DNA of 48,469 nt from Promethearchaeota archaeon (GCA_019057865.1 JAHLWP010000034.1:1-48469); one strand, 5' to 3'. Counted from the stretch's first letter, positions 1 to 9,896 are shown. Numbers and translations: made by a program. Notes: a model not told the origin generated them from the letters alone.

Positions 1-105
1 GAAAATTGGAGAAATCATAGGAAAAAAGAATTAGCTCCTTCTGGTTTGCTAGGTCCTGTTGTAATAAAGCCTATACCTTTAGTTAAAATTATTGATATTA
101 AATGA
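1..105 (+). CDS. C-terminal end of an unrecognised protein (partial)
   Basis: Frame 1 is open from the first base to a TGA at 103-105, giving the last 34 residues of a protein that starts outside the window. The tail contains the segment LAPSGLLGPVVIKP. I do not recognise the family. Codon use is AT-rich and free of stops like neighbouring genes, but the fragment is too short to be certain it is coding. Confidence 0.45.
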   Translation, partial: ENWRNHRKKELAPSGLLGPVVIKPIPLVKIIDIK

Positions 106-192
106 TTATAACTTCATTCTCGAGTAGTAAAAAATTAATGATTTCTAATTTATTAATAAATTATAAATAAATTAAGACATAAATTTATTATT

Positions 193-1014
193 ATGCCATT
201 TGCAGAAGTTAATGGAACCCAATTATATTATGAAATTCATGGTGATGGATACCCAATATTCATGCTTCACGGATATGGAGCTACAAGTAAAGTTTGGGTT
301 GGTCAGATTGGGGCTCTTTCTGAACACTTTAAAGTGATAATATATGATCAGCGAAGTGCTGGGAAATCAGATCACCCCACAGATGATTATACGCTCGACT
401 CATTAGTAGAAGATTTAAAAAGATTAATGAATTTTTTAAAAGTGGATAAGACTCATCTTATAGGGCAATCTATGGGGGGTTGGGTATCTCAGAATTTTAC
501 ATTAAAATATCCGGATAAAGTAAATAAGCTCGTGTTAATAGGCACAAATCATAAAGGGGCAGGGGTGCATATTTTCAAGGAAACTTTAATTGACCTTTAT
601 GAACTTGCGAAAACTAATAAAGAAGAAGCTTTTTGGAAATATGGGAAAATGATGCACCATCGAAGATTTTTGAAAGAAATGCAAACAGATCCAAAGAAAA
701 AGTTCTATGGTTTATGGTCAGCTGAAGATTTAATAGAAGAATTTACCAATAATCGAATGACTCCCGAAGATTATGAGCGTCTCGCTAAAGCGGGTGCTAT
801 GCATAATCTCTTAGATCGATTATCTGAATTAAAACATCCTACAATAATAATTGGTGGTAGTAATGATAGAATATCTCCAAAATTAGTCTTAGATGAAATG
901 CTTGATGTATTGCCTAATAGTAAACTAGAACTCATTGATAAAGCAGGTCATCATGTTTTTATTGAGGAAGCACTAAAAGTTAATCAATTAATCTTCAATT
1001 TTTTAAATGAATAA
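193..1014 (+). CDS. alpha/beta-fold hydrolase
   Basis: A 273-residue cytoplasmic alpha/beta hydrolase of the esterase/lipase/haloperoxidase type; no signal peptide is visible. The oxyanion-hole HG is at residues 26-27, the nucleophile elbow GQSMGG places Ser at 93, the acid is probably Asp225 in GGSNDRISP, and the histidine is His253 in AGHHVF. Length and spacing fit the family and the triad is complete. The substrate cannot be read from sequence; such enzymes act on esters, lactones or C-C bonds. It is followed 44 bp downstream by a flavoprotein reductase on the same strand, but the T-rich gap leaves co-transcription uncertain. The ATG follows an AT-rich leader without an obvious ribosome binding site. 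Confidence 0.9.
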   Translation: MPFAEVNGTQLYYEIHGDGYPIFMLHGYGATSKVWVGQIGALSEHFKVIIYDQRSAGKSDHPTDDYTLDSLVEDLKRLMNFLKVDKTHLIGQSMGGWVSQNFTLKYPDKVNKLVLIGTNHKGAGVHIFKETLIDLYELAKTNKEEAFWKYGKMMHHRRFLKEMQTDPKKKFYGLWSAEDLIEEFTNNRMTPEDYERLAKAGAMHNLLDRLSELKHPTIIIGGSNDRISPKLVLDEMLDVLPNSKLELIDKAGHHVFIEEALKVNQLIFNFLNE

Positions 1015-1058
1015 TTATTTTTTTTTTTTAAAAAAATTCGTCTTTTGGAGTTTTATCT

Positions 1059-2228
1059 ATGTATGACGTAATAATATCAGGCGCCGGTCCAGCTGGTTCA
1101 AAATGTGCTGAGATTGTAGCAAAAAGTGGATTTAAAGTCGCATTAATAGAAAAAGATACGAACTGGAGAAAACCATGTGGAGGTATAGTAAGTTCAAGAA
1201 TTTTTAAGTATTACCCTCAACTTCGCAAATCTAACTTCCAGCAAATATTTAGCATTTCAATGTATTCTCCAGATTTCTACAATTTCAGATATTCATGGAA
1301 AAATATGTTGGATCCTGCTATTAATGTAGATAGACTTGAATTTGATGATACCATTAGAAATGTTGCTATAGACTCAGGAGCAGAATTATTTGATAATCAC
1401 ATTTCTTTTGATTTTATAACAAAAGATAACCAGAATATAGGAATAAAAACTAGAACTCCTTCTGGTATAAAAGAATATTTAGGTAAAATTATTATAATTG
1501 CTGATGGAATGAGTTCCAAATTAGCTATTAAGTCTGGATTAAGAGAAAAGTGGAAAACTAAGGAAATTTATACTTGTAAATGTGCAATAATGGAAGGAAA
1601 AAACTTATTAGATAAAGAGTGCAATTACTTCTTTTTTAGACCATATAAAGGATATGGATGGATAATTCCTCTTAATGATAATAAATTTAATATTGGCGCT
1701 GGTTTAGCAAAAGAAGCTAATGTAAGCTTTAACGTAAATGAAATATATAGTGAATTTTTGCATGATTCCAATATTAAGAAATTTCTTCCAAGTTTAAATT
1801 ATAAAGAAATATGGAAAGCGGCTTATCCATTACCTGCTTTAGGAGTAAAAGAAAAATGTTTATTTGGGGATAATATTATGATTATCGGAGATGCAGCCGG
1901 TTTTGTTTCTCCTATTAGTGGTGAAGGAATACACGCGAGTATTGTGTCTGGTAACATTGCAGCTGAAACAGCTATTATGGCTCTTGCTAATGAAAAAATC
2001 TCAAGAGAGACTCTAAGAAGATACAAATCACATCCCTATATTAAAAAAATTATAAGAAATTTTAAGTTAAAAACTGCAATAGCAAATTTCTTTTTTGAAA
2101 ATAAAGGACGTAACCTTTCTAAGATGTTTCAATTAGCTGAAAAAGAAGAGAACTTTAGAGATGAACTAGTAAACATGTTTTTATTCAATCAAGCACCTTC
2201 AAAAGATTTTCTTTTAAAGCTGAAATGA
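1059..2228 (+). CDS. geranylgeranyl reductase family FAD-dependent oxidoreductase
   Basis: A 389-residue flavoprotein. The N-terminal Rossmann dinucleotide-binding motif is GAGPAG (residues 8-13) with the acidic strand end near Glu31. Cys40 sits in the PCGG motif conserved in geranylgeranyl reductases, YGWIIP (199-204) matches the family's Y-x-W-x-x-P signature, and a second FAD-binding motif GDAAGF starts at residue 277. In archaea this family saturates the isoprenoid chains of geranylgeranyl ether lipids, so a membrane-lipid role is likely; paralogues act on other prenyl substrates. A TTGGAG ribosome binding site lies about 9 bases before the ATG. Family assignment is firm, exact substrate is not. 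Confidence 0.88.
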   Translation: MYDVIISGAGPAGSKCAEIVAKSGFKVALIEKDTNWRKPCGGIVSSRIFKYYPQLRKSNFQQIFSISMYSPDFYNFRYSWKNMLDPAINVDRLEFDDTIRNVAIDSGAELFDNHISFDFITKDNQNIGIKTRTPSGIKEYLGKIIIIADGMSSKLAIKSGLREKWKTKEIYTCKCAIMEGKNLLDKECNYFFFRPYKGYGWIIPLNDNKFNIGAGLAKEANVSFNVNEIYSEFLHDSNIKKFLPSLNYKEIWKAAYPLPALGVKEKCLFGDNIMIIGDAAGFVSPISGEGIHASIVSGNIAAETAIMALANEKISRETLRRYKSHPYIKKIIRNFKLKTAIANFFFENKGRNLSKMFQLAEKEENFRDELVNMFLFNQAPSKDFLLKLK

Positions 2229-2307
2229 AATTCGAATAAAAAGTTCGATATTAGGGAAGTATAATTTTTAAAATAATTTTAAAGTAATAATAAATAATTC
2301 TATTTTA

Positions 2308-3237
2308 ATGGCTGAGCTAATAGGATTTATTCTAACAATTGATGCAATATTTACATGGGCTTTAGCCTCCTTAGTATATAAGTGGGCTCTCGGAAAAACC
2401 CCAGCTAAAGGAAATTTATTTTTTCGTCTTTGCTGTACTAGTGTTGGAACATTTCTTTTCTCATTAGCTTTTGGTAATTATTTATTTCTTAAAAACCTTA
2501 ATGAACAAGAACTAATTGGTTATCTTATAGCTTGTATTATATCTGGTCTAAGTGTTACTATTGGAGATTTATTTTATTATATGTCTCTGAAAAGGATCGA
2601 TTCTTCAAGAGCATATCCACTTGTCCAACTTTCACTTCTTTTTGTATATCCCTTTTCTTTTATCTTTTTTGATGAAGAGATCACCTTTTCAATCCTAATA
2701 GGAGGTCTTATAATTCTTTCGAGTGTGTTTATCTTAAGTTCTAAGGATAAACCTGAAAATAGTAATTCTATCAACGAGGATAAATCTCCAGAAAAATTAA
2801 TATTAGGAGTAATATTAGCAATAGGAACTGCTTTTTTTTGGGCTCTTGCAATAGTTTCATTTAATCAGGCAAGGATTATAACTGGAGATGTATTTGTAAC
2901 AAACTTCTTTAGGGTAAGTTTTGCGATGATAGTTATTGGATTATTAGGATTATTTCAAAGGGAATATTTTGATGGCTTTAAAAAAGAAAATAGAAAAAAT
3001 TTGAAATATTTCATATATATTGGAATGGGGGGCATATTATCTCTTGGATTTGCTGATACTTTATTTTATAAAGCAGCAGGAATCAATGGTTTAGTTTTAA
3101 CCTCCACATTTACTGTAAATACTCCACTGATTCAACAAATTTTTTCAATACTTATTTTAAAGGAGAAATTTCGGAAAAGATTTATATTAGCAGTATTTTT
3201 AATGATCGCAGGTAATTATATTATCTTGTTTTTATAG
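2308..3237 (+). CDS. EamA/DMT-superfamily membrane transporter
   Basis: A 309-residue protein with about ten hydrophobic segments arranged as two similar five-helix halves, split by a charged linker near residues 148-163. This is the duplicated EamA architecture of the drug/metabolite transporter superfamily. The end of the first half (small residues and proline in SSRAYPLVQLSLLFVYP) and the matching end of the second half (TSTFTVNTPLIQQ) resemble each other as expected. It would export or import a small metabolite across the cytoplasmic membrane; the substrate is unknown. The next gene starts 20 bp downstream after a GGAGG motif, so the two may be co-transcribed. Confidence 0.85.
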   Translation: MAELIGFILTIDAIFTWALASLVYKWALGKTPAKGNLFFRLCCTSVGTFLFSLAFGNYLFLKNLNEQELIGYLIACIISGLSVTIGDLFYYMSLKRIDSSRAYPLVQLSLLFVYPFSFIFFDEEITFSILIGGLIILSSVFILSSKDKPENSNSINEDKSPEKLILGVILAIGTAFFWALAIVSFNQARIITGDVFVTNFFRVSFAMIVIGLLGLFQREYFDGFKKENRKNLKYFIYIGMGGILSLGFADTLFYKAAGINGLVLTSTFTVNTPLIQQIFSILILKEKFRKRFILAVFLMIAGNYIILFL

Positions 3238-3256
3238 AGATGGAGGATTTAAGACT

Positions 3257-4282
3257 ATGATCAAAATAGAAATAATTCTATTAACTAATAATGTAGTTCT
3301 CCCCTTTCACAATCTGAAATATGATCACGGTTTAGAATTTACTGAGTTAAATAGATTATATACTACTCGTTCTTTGGCCGAACATGGTTTAGGATTTTTG
3401 ATTAACGTATATGACGTACATGATTCACAAGATAAAGAAAATTATAAACTTATAAAAAAAATAATATTCGATACAGGGGGTCCAAATTTAACTTTCTTGC
3501 ATAATTTGGATGTCCGAGGTTATACTTTATATGATATAGACTATATACTATTGTCACATTGGCATTATGACCATGTTGGAGCTCTTTATAAAATTTTAGA
3601 AAAAATTGAAAAGAGAATTCCAATAATAAGTCACGATAGTTCAAAATATGAGAGATTTCACAGAAGATCAAGAGATCTTAGAAAGGATGATTTATTAGGT
3701 AAAAGAAGAGAGGAAATATTACATTTATTGTCAGAATCAAAAATAATAAACCAAGAACCTATTAATGTTAAAACTATAAATAACTTAAATGGAGAGGTGA
3801 TTTTTACAAAGGATCCTTATGAATTACTAAATAGGGATGAATTAAAAATTATTTTATCAGGAGAAATACCAAGGATTCATAATGATGAAGATGTTGACAG
3901 TGCATTATCACTACAGGACGATGTTCTCAAAACAGACAAAATTCTGGATGATAAATGCTTAATATTTGAATTTAAGGATAAAGTCATTTTATTAAATGGT
4001 TGTTGCCATTCTGGTCTCAAAAATACATTAGATTATGTGAAGCAAATAACAAATAAACCTATAAGTCATATTATTGGGGGCCTCCATATGGCAGGTGCCT
4101 CAGATAATAGAATTAAAACGACAATTAAATATTTGAGGACATTTCAAGAATTTGATAATATTTTATATATCTTTCCTATTCATTGTTCTGGTGAAAAATT
4201 TATTAGAGAAATAAACAAAATAAATACCCCCCAAATAAAAGGTTTCAATCTTAGCGTAGGGACAGTGTTTACTTTCTATTGA
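3257..4282 (+). CDS. metallo-beta-lactamase-fold hydrolase, COG1237-like
   Basis: A 341-residue MBL-fold metalloenzyme. The metal-binding motif SHWHYDHVG gives His101, His103, Asp105 and His106; later ligands are likely in NGCCHSGL and in IFPIHCSGEKF. The combination of GCCHSGL and GGLHM is characteristic of the COG1237 branch, which includes proteins annotated as 7,8-dihydropterin-6-yl-methyl-4-(beta-D-ribofuranosyl)aminobenzene-5'-phosphate synthase, a step in methanopterin-type cofactor synthesis. This copy is longer than the usual roughly 250-290 residues, with an insertion around residues 125-225. The ATG at 3257 is preceded by GGAGG. The specific reaction is not proven by these motifs. 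Confidence 0.8.
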   Translation: MIKIEIILLTNNVVLPFHNLKYDHGLEFTELNRLYTTRSLAEHGLGFLINVYDVHDSQDKENYKLIKKIIFDTGGPNLTFLHNLDVRGYTLYDIDYILLSHWHYDHVGALYKILEKIEKRIPIISHDSSKYERFHRRSRDLRKDDLLGKRREEILHLLSESKIINQEPINVKTINNLNGEVIFTKDPYELLNRDELKIILSGEIPRIHNDEDVDSALSLQDDVLKTDKILDDKCLIFEFKDKVILLNGCCHSGLKNTLDYVKQITNKPISHIIGGLHMAGASDNRIKTTIKYLRTFQEFDNILYIFPIHCSGEKFIREINKINTPQIKGFNLSVGTVFTFY

Positions 4283-4420
4283 ATTATGATAATATTTATA
4301 TAATTAGTTGAAGAAATAAAGAACAAGGATTTATTGATAATTAACAATTTCAACCATAAAAATAATAATATAAAAAACAAAAGTATATAATAGACTTTAT
4401 TCTGCAAATGGAGAATAAAA

Positions 4421-5098
4421 ATGCCACCCCTAAACGTAATAATTTTAAATAGAGGAAAAGTAAGAGCTGATGATTTTATTATTATTTCAATAATTGGTAC
4501 CTTTATTGTCCAAGCATTATTCTTTAAGTTGATTGCCTTAATGTCAATCATAGTTTTCCCTATGTTTACATTATTCCTTTATGGGATATATAAATTAATT
4601 TTAGGTTTGCTTAAAAAAGGTAAAGAAAATGTGAAAGATTTATTAATGGGTGTATTTTCAATCCCATTTGGATTATTTATTCTTATTAATATTTTTTCAC
4701 AACCTCATATATCAAGAGGATATATAATCTATTTTATAGCTATCCCAATAATGATTATTGGATTTGCAGGAATAATAAAAGGATTTCTTATTGAAGTTTA
4801 TTCAACCTTTCATCGAGCCATAAACATAATAATTGGTATAATAACTTTAATTGAAACTACTTTTGCATATATTATCTCAGAGACCTTATTTTTATTCCAT
4901 ATCCTTTTACTAGGTAGTATGCTTTTATTCAATGGGATCGCGAGAACAGCGCTATATTTAAGTGAATATAGAATATCAATAATACATTTAAGAAATTTAG
5001 TAATTTTGAAATTTCTTTTTCAAATAATCTCAGAAGTTCCAATCGAATTAGTCTCAGAAGACGTTTTAGAATATGAAGAAAATAAACTAAACAAATAG
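4421..5098 (+). CDS. hypothetical membrane protein, about six transmembrane helices
   Basis: A 225-residue very hydrophobic protein with roughly six transmembrane segments (about residues 18-37, 40-65, 73-92, 100-122, 134-152 and 155-175) and a charged C-terminal tail rich in Glu. No family motif is recognised. It lies alone between genes on the same strand, with about 140 bp of AT-rich DNA upstream and 160 bp downstream. An opposite-strand ORF over its start is a shadow. It is probably a real gene given its composition and well-defined topology, but the function is unknown. Confidence 0.7.
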   Translation: MPPLNVIILNRGKVRADDFIIISIIGTFIVQALFFKLIALMSIIVFPMFTLFLYGIYKLILGLLKKGKENVKDLLMGVFSIPFGLFILINIFSQPHISRGYIIYFIAIPIMIIGFAGIIKGFLIEVYSTFHRAINIIIGIITLIETTFAYIISETLFLFHILLLGSMLLFNGIARTALYLSEYRISIIHLRNLVILKFLFQIISEVPIELVSEDVLEYEENKLNK

Positions 5099-5260
5099 AT
5101 AATACTTTTTATAAGATTTTTTATAACCTATCTATACATTTTACTCTATTAAATAATTATTTAGATATTCATAAAAGAGAAATAATAAAAATTATATCGA
5201 ATCATATTAAACTAAGTATTAAATTAAAACACTTTTAGTAAATTTAAGAAATGATGAGCT

Positions 5261-6373
5261 ATGACCGATATTCATTTTAATAAAGAGAAAGGTTCTCAAT
5301 TAAAATTATTTACTCCAGGACCAGTTCATGTTCCAGAAAGAGTTCTGAAAGAGTTAGCAAAACCAAATGATACACATAGATCTCAAGCTTATTCAGAGAT
5401 GCATCAAATCGCAACAGAAGGACTTCAAAAGTTGCTTTTTACTAAAAACGAATGTTTAATATTTACATCAAGTGCTACAGGTATCATGGAAGCTTGTGTC
5501 AGAAATTTAGTGAAGGATGATGAAAAAGCGTTATTTTTTTCAATTGGGGCTTTTGGAGATCGATGGTACAATATAGGAGTAACGAACGGAAAGAATTCTG
5601 TTAAAGAGGGTGTTGAATGGGGCAAGGCAATAACCCCTGAATTTGCTCAAGAAGCATTAGATAAAGACAATTATTCAGTAGTTTTTATTCAATCAAATGA
5701 AACATCCACTGGAGTTTATAATCCAATTGATGAAGTAGTACCAATTGTTAAGGACACAGGTGCTTTAATATGTGTGGATGCTACTTCTTCAATGGCAGGA
5801 GTAAAAGTGGATGTTGATAGGTTAGGTATAGATGTTTGTTTAGCCTCCGTTCAAAAATGTTTTGCTTTACCACCAGGTCTTGCTGTTTGTTCTGTTTCTC
5901 ATGCCACTTTCGAGAAAGCAGCAGAAGTGAAAAATAGAGGTTTATATTTTGATTTTATTGAATTGAAAAAAAGAAGCGCTAAGCATCAAACTCCAACAAC
6001 TCCACCTATACCACAAATAAGAGGTTTAACTACTCAATTAGATTATATTCTAAATAAAGAAGGTGTGGAGAAAAGATTTGAAAGACATGAACAACTTGGA
6101 AAACGAACACGCGAATGGGTTCGCGATATGGACCTTAAAATGTTTCCTGAGAAAGGATATGAATCAAATACGGTTTCTACCATAAGCAACTCTTTAAATC
6201 TTGATATTCCTAAAATGGTTTCTAAACTCTTAGAAAAGGGATACCGAATTGTTAATGGTTACGGACAACTCGTAAATAAAACATATCGGATTGGGCATAT
6301 GGGGGAAATCCAAATTAAAGATCTTGAAGAAATGTTAAAAGATCTTACGGAGATTATAAACGAGTTAAAATAA
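5261..6373 (+). CDS. class V aminotransferase (phosphoserine / serine-pyruvate type)
   Basis: A 370-residue PLP-dependent fold-type I aminotransferase. The N-terminal FTPGPVHVPERV is the substrate-phosphate/carboxylate loop of the alanine-glyoxylate/phosphoserine group, VDATSS holds the PLP-pyridine aspartate near residue 173, and SVQKCFALPPG places the Schiff-base lysine at about 199. It is followed 160 bp later by a SerA-like dehydrogenase and then by a convergent DUF1015 gene, a context seen around serine biosynthesis in other prokaryotes. I infer that it makes phosphoserine from 3-phosphohydroxypyruvate; serine-glyoxylate or alanine-glyoxylate exchange is the alternative. Confidence 0.87.
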   Translation: MTDIHFNKEKGSQLKLFTPGPVHVPERVLKELAKPNDTHRSQAYSEMHQIATEGLQKLLFTKNECLIFTSSATGIMEACVRNLVKDDEKALFFSIGAFGDRWYNIGVTNGKNSVKEGVEWGKAITPEFAQEALDKDNYSVVFIQSNETSTGVYNPIDEVVPIVKDTGALICVDATSSMAGVKVDVDRLGIDVCLASVQKCFALPPGLAVCSVSHATFEKAAEVKNRGLYFDFIELKKRSAKHQTPTTPPIPQIRGLTTQLDYILNKEGVEKRFERHEQLGKRTREWVRDMDLKMFPEKGYESNTVSTISNSLNLDIPKMVSKLLEKGYRIVNGYGQLVNKTYRIGHMGEIQIKDLEEMLKDLTEIINELK

Positions 6374-6535
6374 AAATAAATTAGTAATTAGTTTATTTAT
6401 CAAAATTATTATATTTCTTCTAAATATTTTTCTAAAAAAAGCTAATTTAATTAAAGATGGACTTTAATAAAATAACACAAACTCTTTATAGATGTGTAAA
6501 CTAAAAAAAATATTCAATTTAATTAAATCCATGTG

Positions 6536-7477
6536 ATGCAAATGAAAATATTAATTAGCGATAAACTCCAAGATGAAGGTATCAAAATCTTAGAAGATAA
6601 TGGATTTGAGGTCATTAAAAATTTCAATATAACCAAAGAAGAACTAAAAGAGGAAATAGGAGAATACGATGGCATTGTAATTCGTTCAAGAACTAAGTTA
6701 ACTGCTGATATTTTAGAAAATGCTAAAAACTTAAAAGTTATCGGGAGAGCAGGAGTTGGTTTAGATAATATAGATAGAAAAAAGGCTTCTGAATTGAATA
6801 TCGGGGTTTTAAATACACCTGAAGCACCTGCTATATCCGTTGCAGAATTAGCATTAGGAATGATGCTAGCGCTAGCAAGAAAAATTGCTCATGCAGATCG
6901 TACAATGCATCAAGGCAAATGGAACAAAAATGAATATCTAGGATTTACATTAGATGGAAAAAAACTGGGATTGTTAGGATTTGGAAATACAGCAAAACAT
7001 TTAGCAAAAATTTCAATTGCTATGGGAATGAGTGTTGGTGTTTATTCTAGATTTAGTAAAGGTCAAGTAGCTATTGATGAAGCGAAAGAAGTTGGATGTT
7101 TAATTTATCCTTCAGTTGAGGATCTATTAAAAAATGCTCAGATTATATCACTACATCTTCCGTCTACACCACAAACTGAAAATATAATCAATGAGGATAG
7201 AATAAAACTTATGAGAAAAGATGCAATAATTATTAATACAGCAAGAGGCAATTTAATTGATGAAAAAGCTTTATTAAAAGCTTTAAAAAACAAAGACATT
7301 GCTGGGGCAGCCCTTGATGTTTATCGTGAAGAACCCTTAAAAGATCAAGAATTGATTAATTGGGATGAGAATTTAGTACTTACACCTCATATAGCTAGCC
7401 AAAGTATCGAAAATCAGTCTGCCGCCGCTACTATGATAGCCAAAAAAATGTCAGATTTTCTAAAAAAAAGTAAATAA
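6536..7477 (+). CDS. serA: D-3-phosphoglycerate dehydrogenase-like 2-hydroxyacid dehydrogenase
   Basis: An NAD-dependent D-2-hydroxyacid dehydrogenase of about 313 residues. It has the substrate-domain signature VIGRAGVGLDNID, the Rossmann motif LGLLGFGNTA, the arginine-bearing INTARGNLID, the glutamate in YREEPL and the catalytic histidine in LTPHIAS. This is the short SerA form without a C-terminal ACT domain, so serine feedback by that route is not expected. Placement directly after a class V aminotransferase supports phosphohydroxypyruvate formation from 3-phosphoglycerate. Starts at GTG 6533, ATG 6536 and ATG 6542 are all in frame; I favour an ATG, since the leader has no ribosome binding site. 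Confidence 0.87.
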   Translation: MQMKILISDKLQDEGIKILEDNGFEVIKNFNITKEELKEEIGEYDGIVIRSRTKLTADILENAKNLKVIGRAGVGLDNIDRKKASELNIGVLNTPEAPAISVAELALGMMLALARKIAHADRTMHQGKWNKNEYLGFTLDGKKLGLLGFGNTAKHLAKISIAMGMSVGVYSRFSKGQVAIDEAKEVGCLIYPSVEDLLKNAQIISLHLPSTPQTENIINEDRIKLMRKDAIIINTARGNLIDEKALLKALKNKDIAGAALDVYREEPLKDQELINWDENLVLTPHIASQSIENQSAAATMIAKKMSDFLKKSK

Positions 7478-7485
7478 TTTTTTTT

Positions 7486-8688
7486 TTAAATTTCCTTTAA
7501 ATCATGCAGAACTAAGCCCGAAAGAACTTTTGGGTCAAACCATGTAGATTTTGGAGGGAGTACTCCTCTTTCTTCTGCGATAAATTCTATATCTCTGATA
7601 TCTACTGGATATAAATTAATAAATAAATCATTTCCTTCGCTAGTTATGTATTTTTCCATTTCTCTTGGATCCTGTAAACCTCCAATAAAGAAAAGATTTT
7701 CATCAGCACGAGGATCCTTTATGCCTAAAATAGGCTCCAAAACTCTATCTTGGAGGATACTTACATCCAAACTATCTTTCTTAGTGGTAAATTTTCTTTC
7801 CTTAACCATAAGTTTATACCATTTACCTTTCAAACAGATAGCCATCTCATTCTTCTTCTCTGGATTAAATGGTTTTTTCATAGGGTTTATGTTGAAATGA
7901 TCCTCTAATTTTTTTAAAAAATCGGTTTCAGATAATGGGAGTTTTTTAATCACACGATTATATGCCAAAATACGAATTTGGTCGTCAGATGCTACATAAG
8001 ATAATAAATAATGCCAAGGAGCTCCATTAGCTTTTTCTAAAACAGACTTTTTCAATTGTATCTTACGATATTCTGCAGCACTAGCGGCTCTATGATGTCC
8101 ATCAGCAATGTAAACTTTTTCGTTCTTAAATAAGTCTTTTAGTTTTTGTATTACCGTCTGATCCGTTTCTTGCCATAGCAGATGTCGATATCCATATTTC
8201 TTAAAATCAAATTTCGGTTTTTTTTGCTTTATTTGCTCAATTAAATCATTAATTTCATTATTAGTTTGAAAAACTGTCCATACTAAACCTGCCGCAACAT
8301 TAGAAGCAATAATATGATTAGTACGGTCTTTAAGCGGTTTTTCACGGGTGTGTTCATGTTTTACAATATTTCCATCTTCATAATCCTGAAGAGAAATCCC
8401 CAATATCAATCCTTGATGACTAAATTGAGCAGATTCTTGTCGATAGACAAAAATACTTGGTTTTTCTTCTTTTTTAATTACCTTGTTCTTTTTAAACTCT
8501 CTATAGGCTTTACCAGCATTTTTATAAATTTCTTCAGCCGTTCCTTCTGGTAAAATGAGATGTATTAATGAATTGGGATTTTTCTTTAACTCTTCCTCTT
8601 CCTCTTTACTTATAACATCATACGGATTAGTACAAAATTCTTCTGGATCTGAAGGAATATACGGTCTTATTGGAAAAATTAATACCAT
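7486..8688 (-). CDS. DUF1015 family protein
   Basis: A 400-residue protein of the DUF1015 family, recognised by the N-terminal NPYDVIS segment and the central hallmark YIADGHHRAA, plus RADENLFFIGG-like C-terminal features. DUF1015 genes are recurrent neighbours of serA and the class V aminotransferase, as here, where the gene ends 8 bp from serA in convergent orientation. A fold related to ParB/Srx-type domains has been proposed, and the ADP-dependent serine kinase SerK is a ParB-family protein, so a role in serine or phosphoserine metabolism is a reasonable but unproven inference. The gene is full length and has no signal peptide. Confidence 0.85.
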   Translation of the reverse strand: MVLIFPIRPYIPSDPEEFCTNPYDVISKEEEEELKKNPNSLIHLILPEGTAEEIYKNAGKAYREFKKNKVIKKEEKPSIFVYRQESAQFSHQGLILGISLQDYEDGNIVKHEHTREKPLKDRTNHIIASNVAAGLVWTVFQTNNEINDLIEQIKQKKPKFDFKKYGYRHLLWQETDQTVIQKLKDLFKNEKVYIADGHHRAASAAEYRKIQLKKSVLEKANGAPWHYLLSYVASDDQIRILAYNRVIKKLPLSETDFLKKLEDHFNINPMKKPFNPEKKNEMAICLKGKWYKLMVKERKFTTKKDSLDVSILQDRVLEPILGIKDPRADENLFFIGGLQDPREMEKYITSEGNDLFINLYPVDIRDIEFIAEERGVLPPKSTWFDPKVLSGLVLHDLKEI

Positions 8689-8866
8689 TATCCTCCGCTC
8701 TGCTGAAATTAATTCTTTTTAAGATTTGATCATATTAATTTCGAAAATTATATAAAATAAATCTCTCATACTAGTTATAAGTTGTGATTTAATAATTTAT
8801 TCTTATACACTAAATTAAAAATATTCTATAAAAACCATTTTTAACCAAATTAAGAGTTAGAGAACG

Positions 8867-9871
8867 ATGTCTAAAGATTTAAGGAATATGTTAGATGATA
8901 TCGAATCTAGTGAGAAAAAAACAGCTGTTTTACAATCAAAAGCAGATAGATTAAAAGAGTTAGTAGAAAAGCAAAATGGGATTATTAGCAATCAAGAAGC
9001 TATAATTGAAGAGCAAAAAGAAAAGATATCTAAAATGTATGATATTCCAGAAGATATATTGGAATTGAAGGAAATAATTGGAGAACAACGTCAACTTCTT
9101 AATGAAAGAGAGGTTGAATTGGAATATTCAAAAGGTGAGGTAGCTCAAGCAAAAAGGGAATTAGAATTGGTCCAAAAGCAAATTATCCCTACACAACACA
9201 AATTAGAAGAAACTTTTGAAACAATTGGAAATTTACGGACAGAATTAGCTGAAAGAAATTCTGAATTAATTCTAAAAAATGAAGCAATCAAGAACTTAGA
9301 AAATAGAATACAAGAGTTACAAGCTTTTACCGATAAATTCAAAGAAGAACAATTAGAAATGATAAAGGAAATGGAAGAAAAACGTAGAAAAGAAACACAA
9401 GAATTAAAAGTTGAGATTGGTAAACTTGATTCATTCTTGTTAGACAGTAAATTAATCTCGACTGAGAAATCTTCAGAAGCAAAAGATATGGCGTCTAGAT
9501 TTGAACAGATTCGAGAAAAATATGAGACCTTAATCAATAAAGTAGGGGAATTAAGTGATAAAAATCGAGAAGCTAACGCAGAGATTCTTAAACTTAAATC
9601 TATAATTGAAGGAACACAAGATGCCGAAGAAACAAGTATTCAAAAAATAAAATATTATGATAAATTAAAACCCTTAATGGAAAGAGAACCTCTTTTTAAA
9701 GCATTCCTAATCGTCGATAAAGTAGGATCGATTTCATTGGAAGATTTACGAAAAGCTCTTGGTTCTCCGATTGTGACAGTAAAAAAGAATATTCAACAAT
9801 TACAAGATATTGGTCTCCTTGAAACTGATGATTTTGGGAAAATTTCAGTTAAGAAAGTTGATGAATTATAA
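8867..9871 (+). CDS. long coiled-coil protein with C-terminal winged helix
   Basis: A 334-residue cytoplasmic protein. Residues from about 5 to 255 form an almost uninterrupted heptad-rich coiled coil loaded with Glu, Lys and Gln, broken by the IPEDI segment near residue 63. The last 70 residues (from about FKAFLIVDKVG) read as a winged helix-turn-helix: helix, helix, recognition helix TVKKNIQQLQDIGLLE and a short wing. This architecture suggests a dimeric DNA-associated or scaffold protein. I cannot name a characterised family. It stands alone between the divergent DUF1015 gene and a convergent small gene. Confidence 0.75.
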   Translation: MSKDLRNMLDDIESSEKKTAVLQSKADRLKELVEKQNGIISNQEAIIEEQKEKISKMYDIPEDILELKEIIGEQRQLLNEREVELEYSKGEVAQAKRELELVQKQIIPTQHKLEETFETIGNLRTELAERNSELILKNEAIKNLENRIQELQAFTDKFKEEQLEMIKEMEEKRRKETQELKVEIGKLDSFLLDSKLISTEKSSEAKDMASRFEQIREKYETLINKVGELSDKNREANAEILKLKSIIEGTQDAEETSIQKIKYYDKLKPLMEREPLFKAFLIVDKVGSISLEDLRKALGSPIVTVKKNIQQLQDIGLLETDDFGKISVKKVDEL

Positions 9872-9896
9872 TTTAAACCTTTCTTTAAATTTTTAT

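Noticed and set aside
4276..4551. 91-residue minus-strand ORF
   Set aside because: It lies over the promoter and start of the well-supported membrane gene at 4421 and has only AT-driven hydrophobic content.
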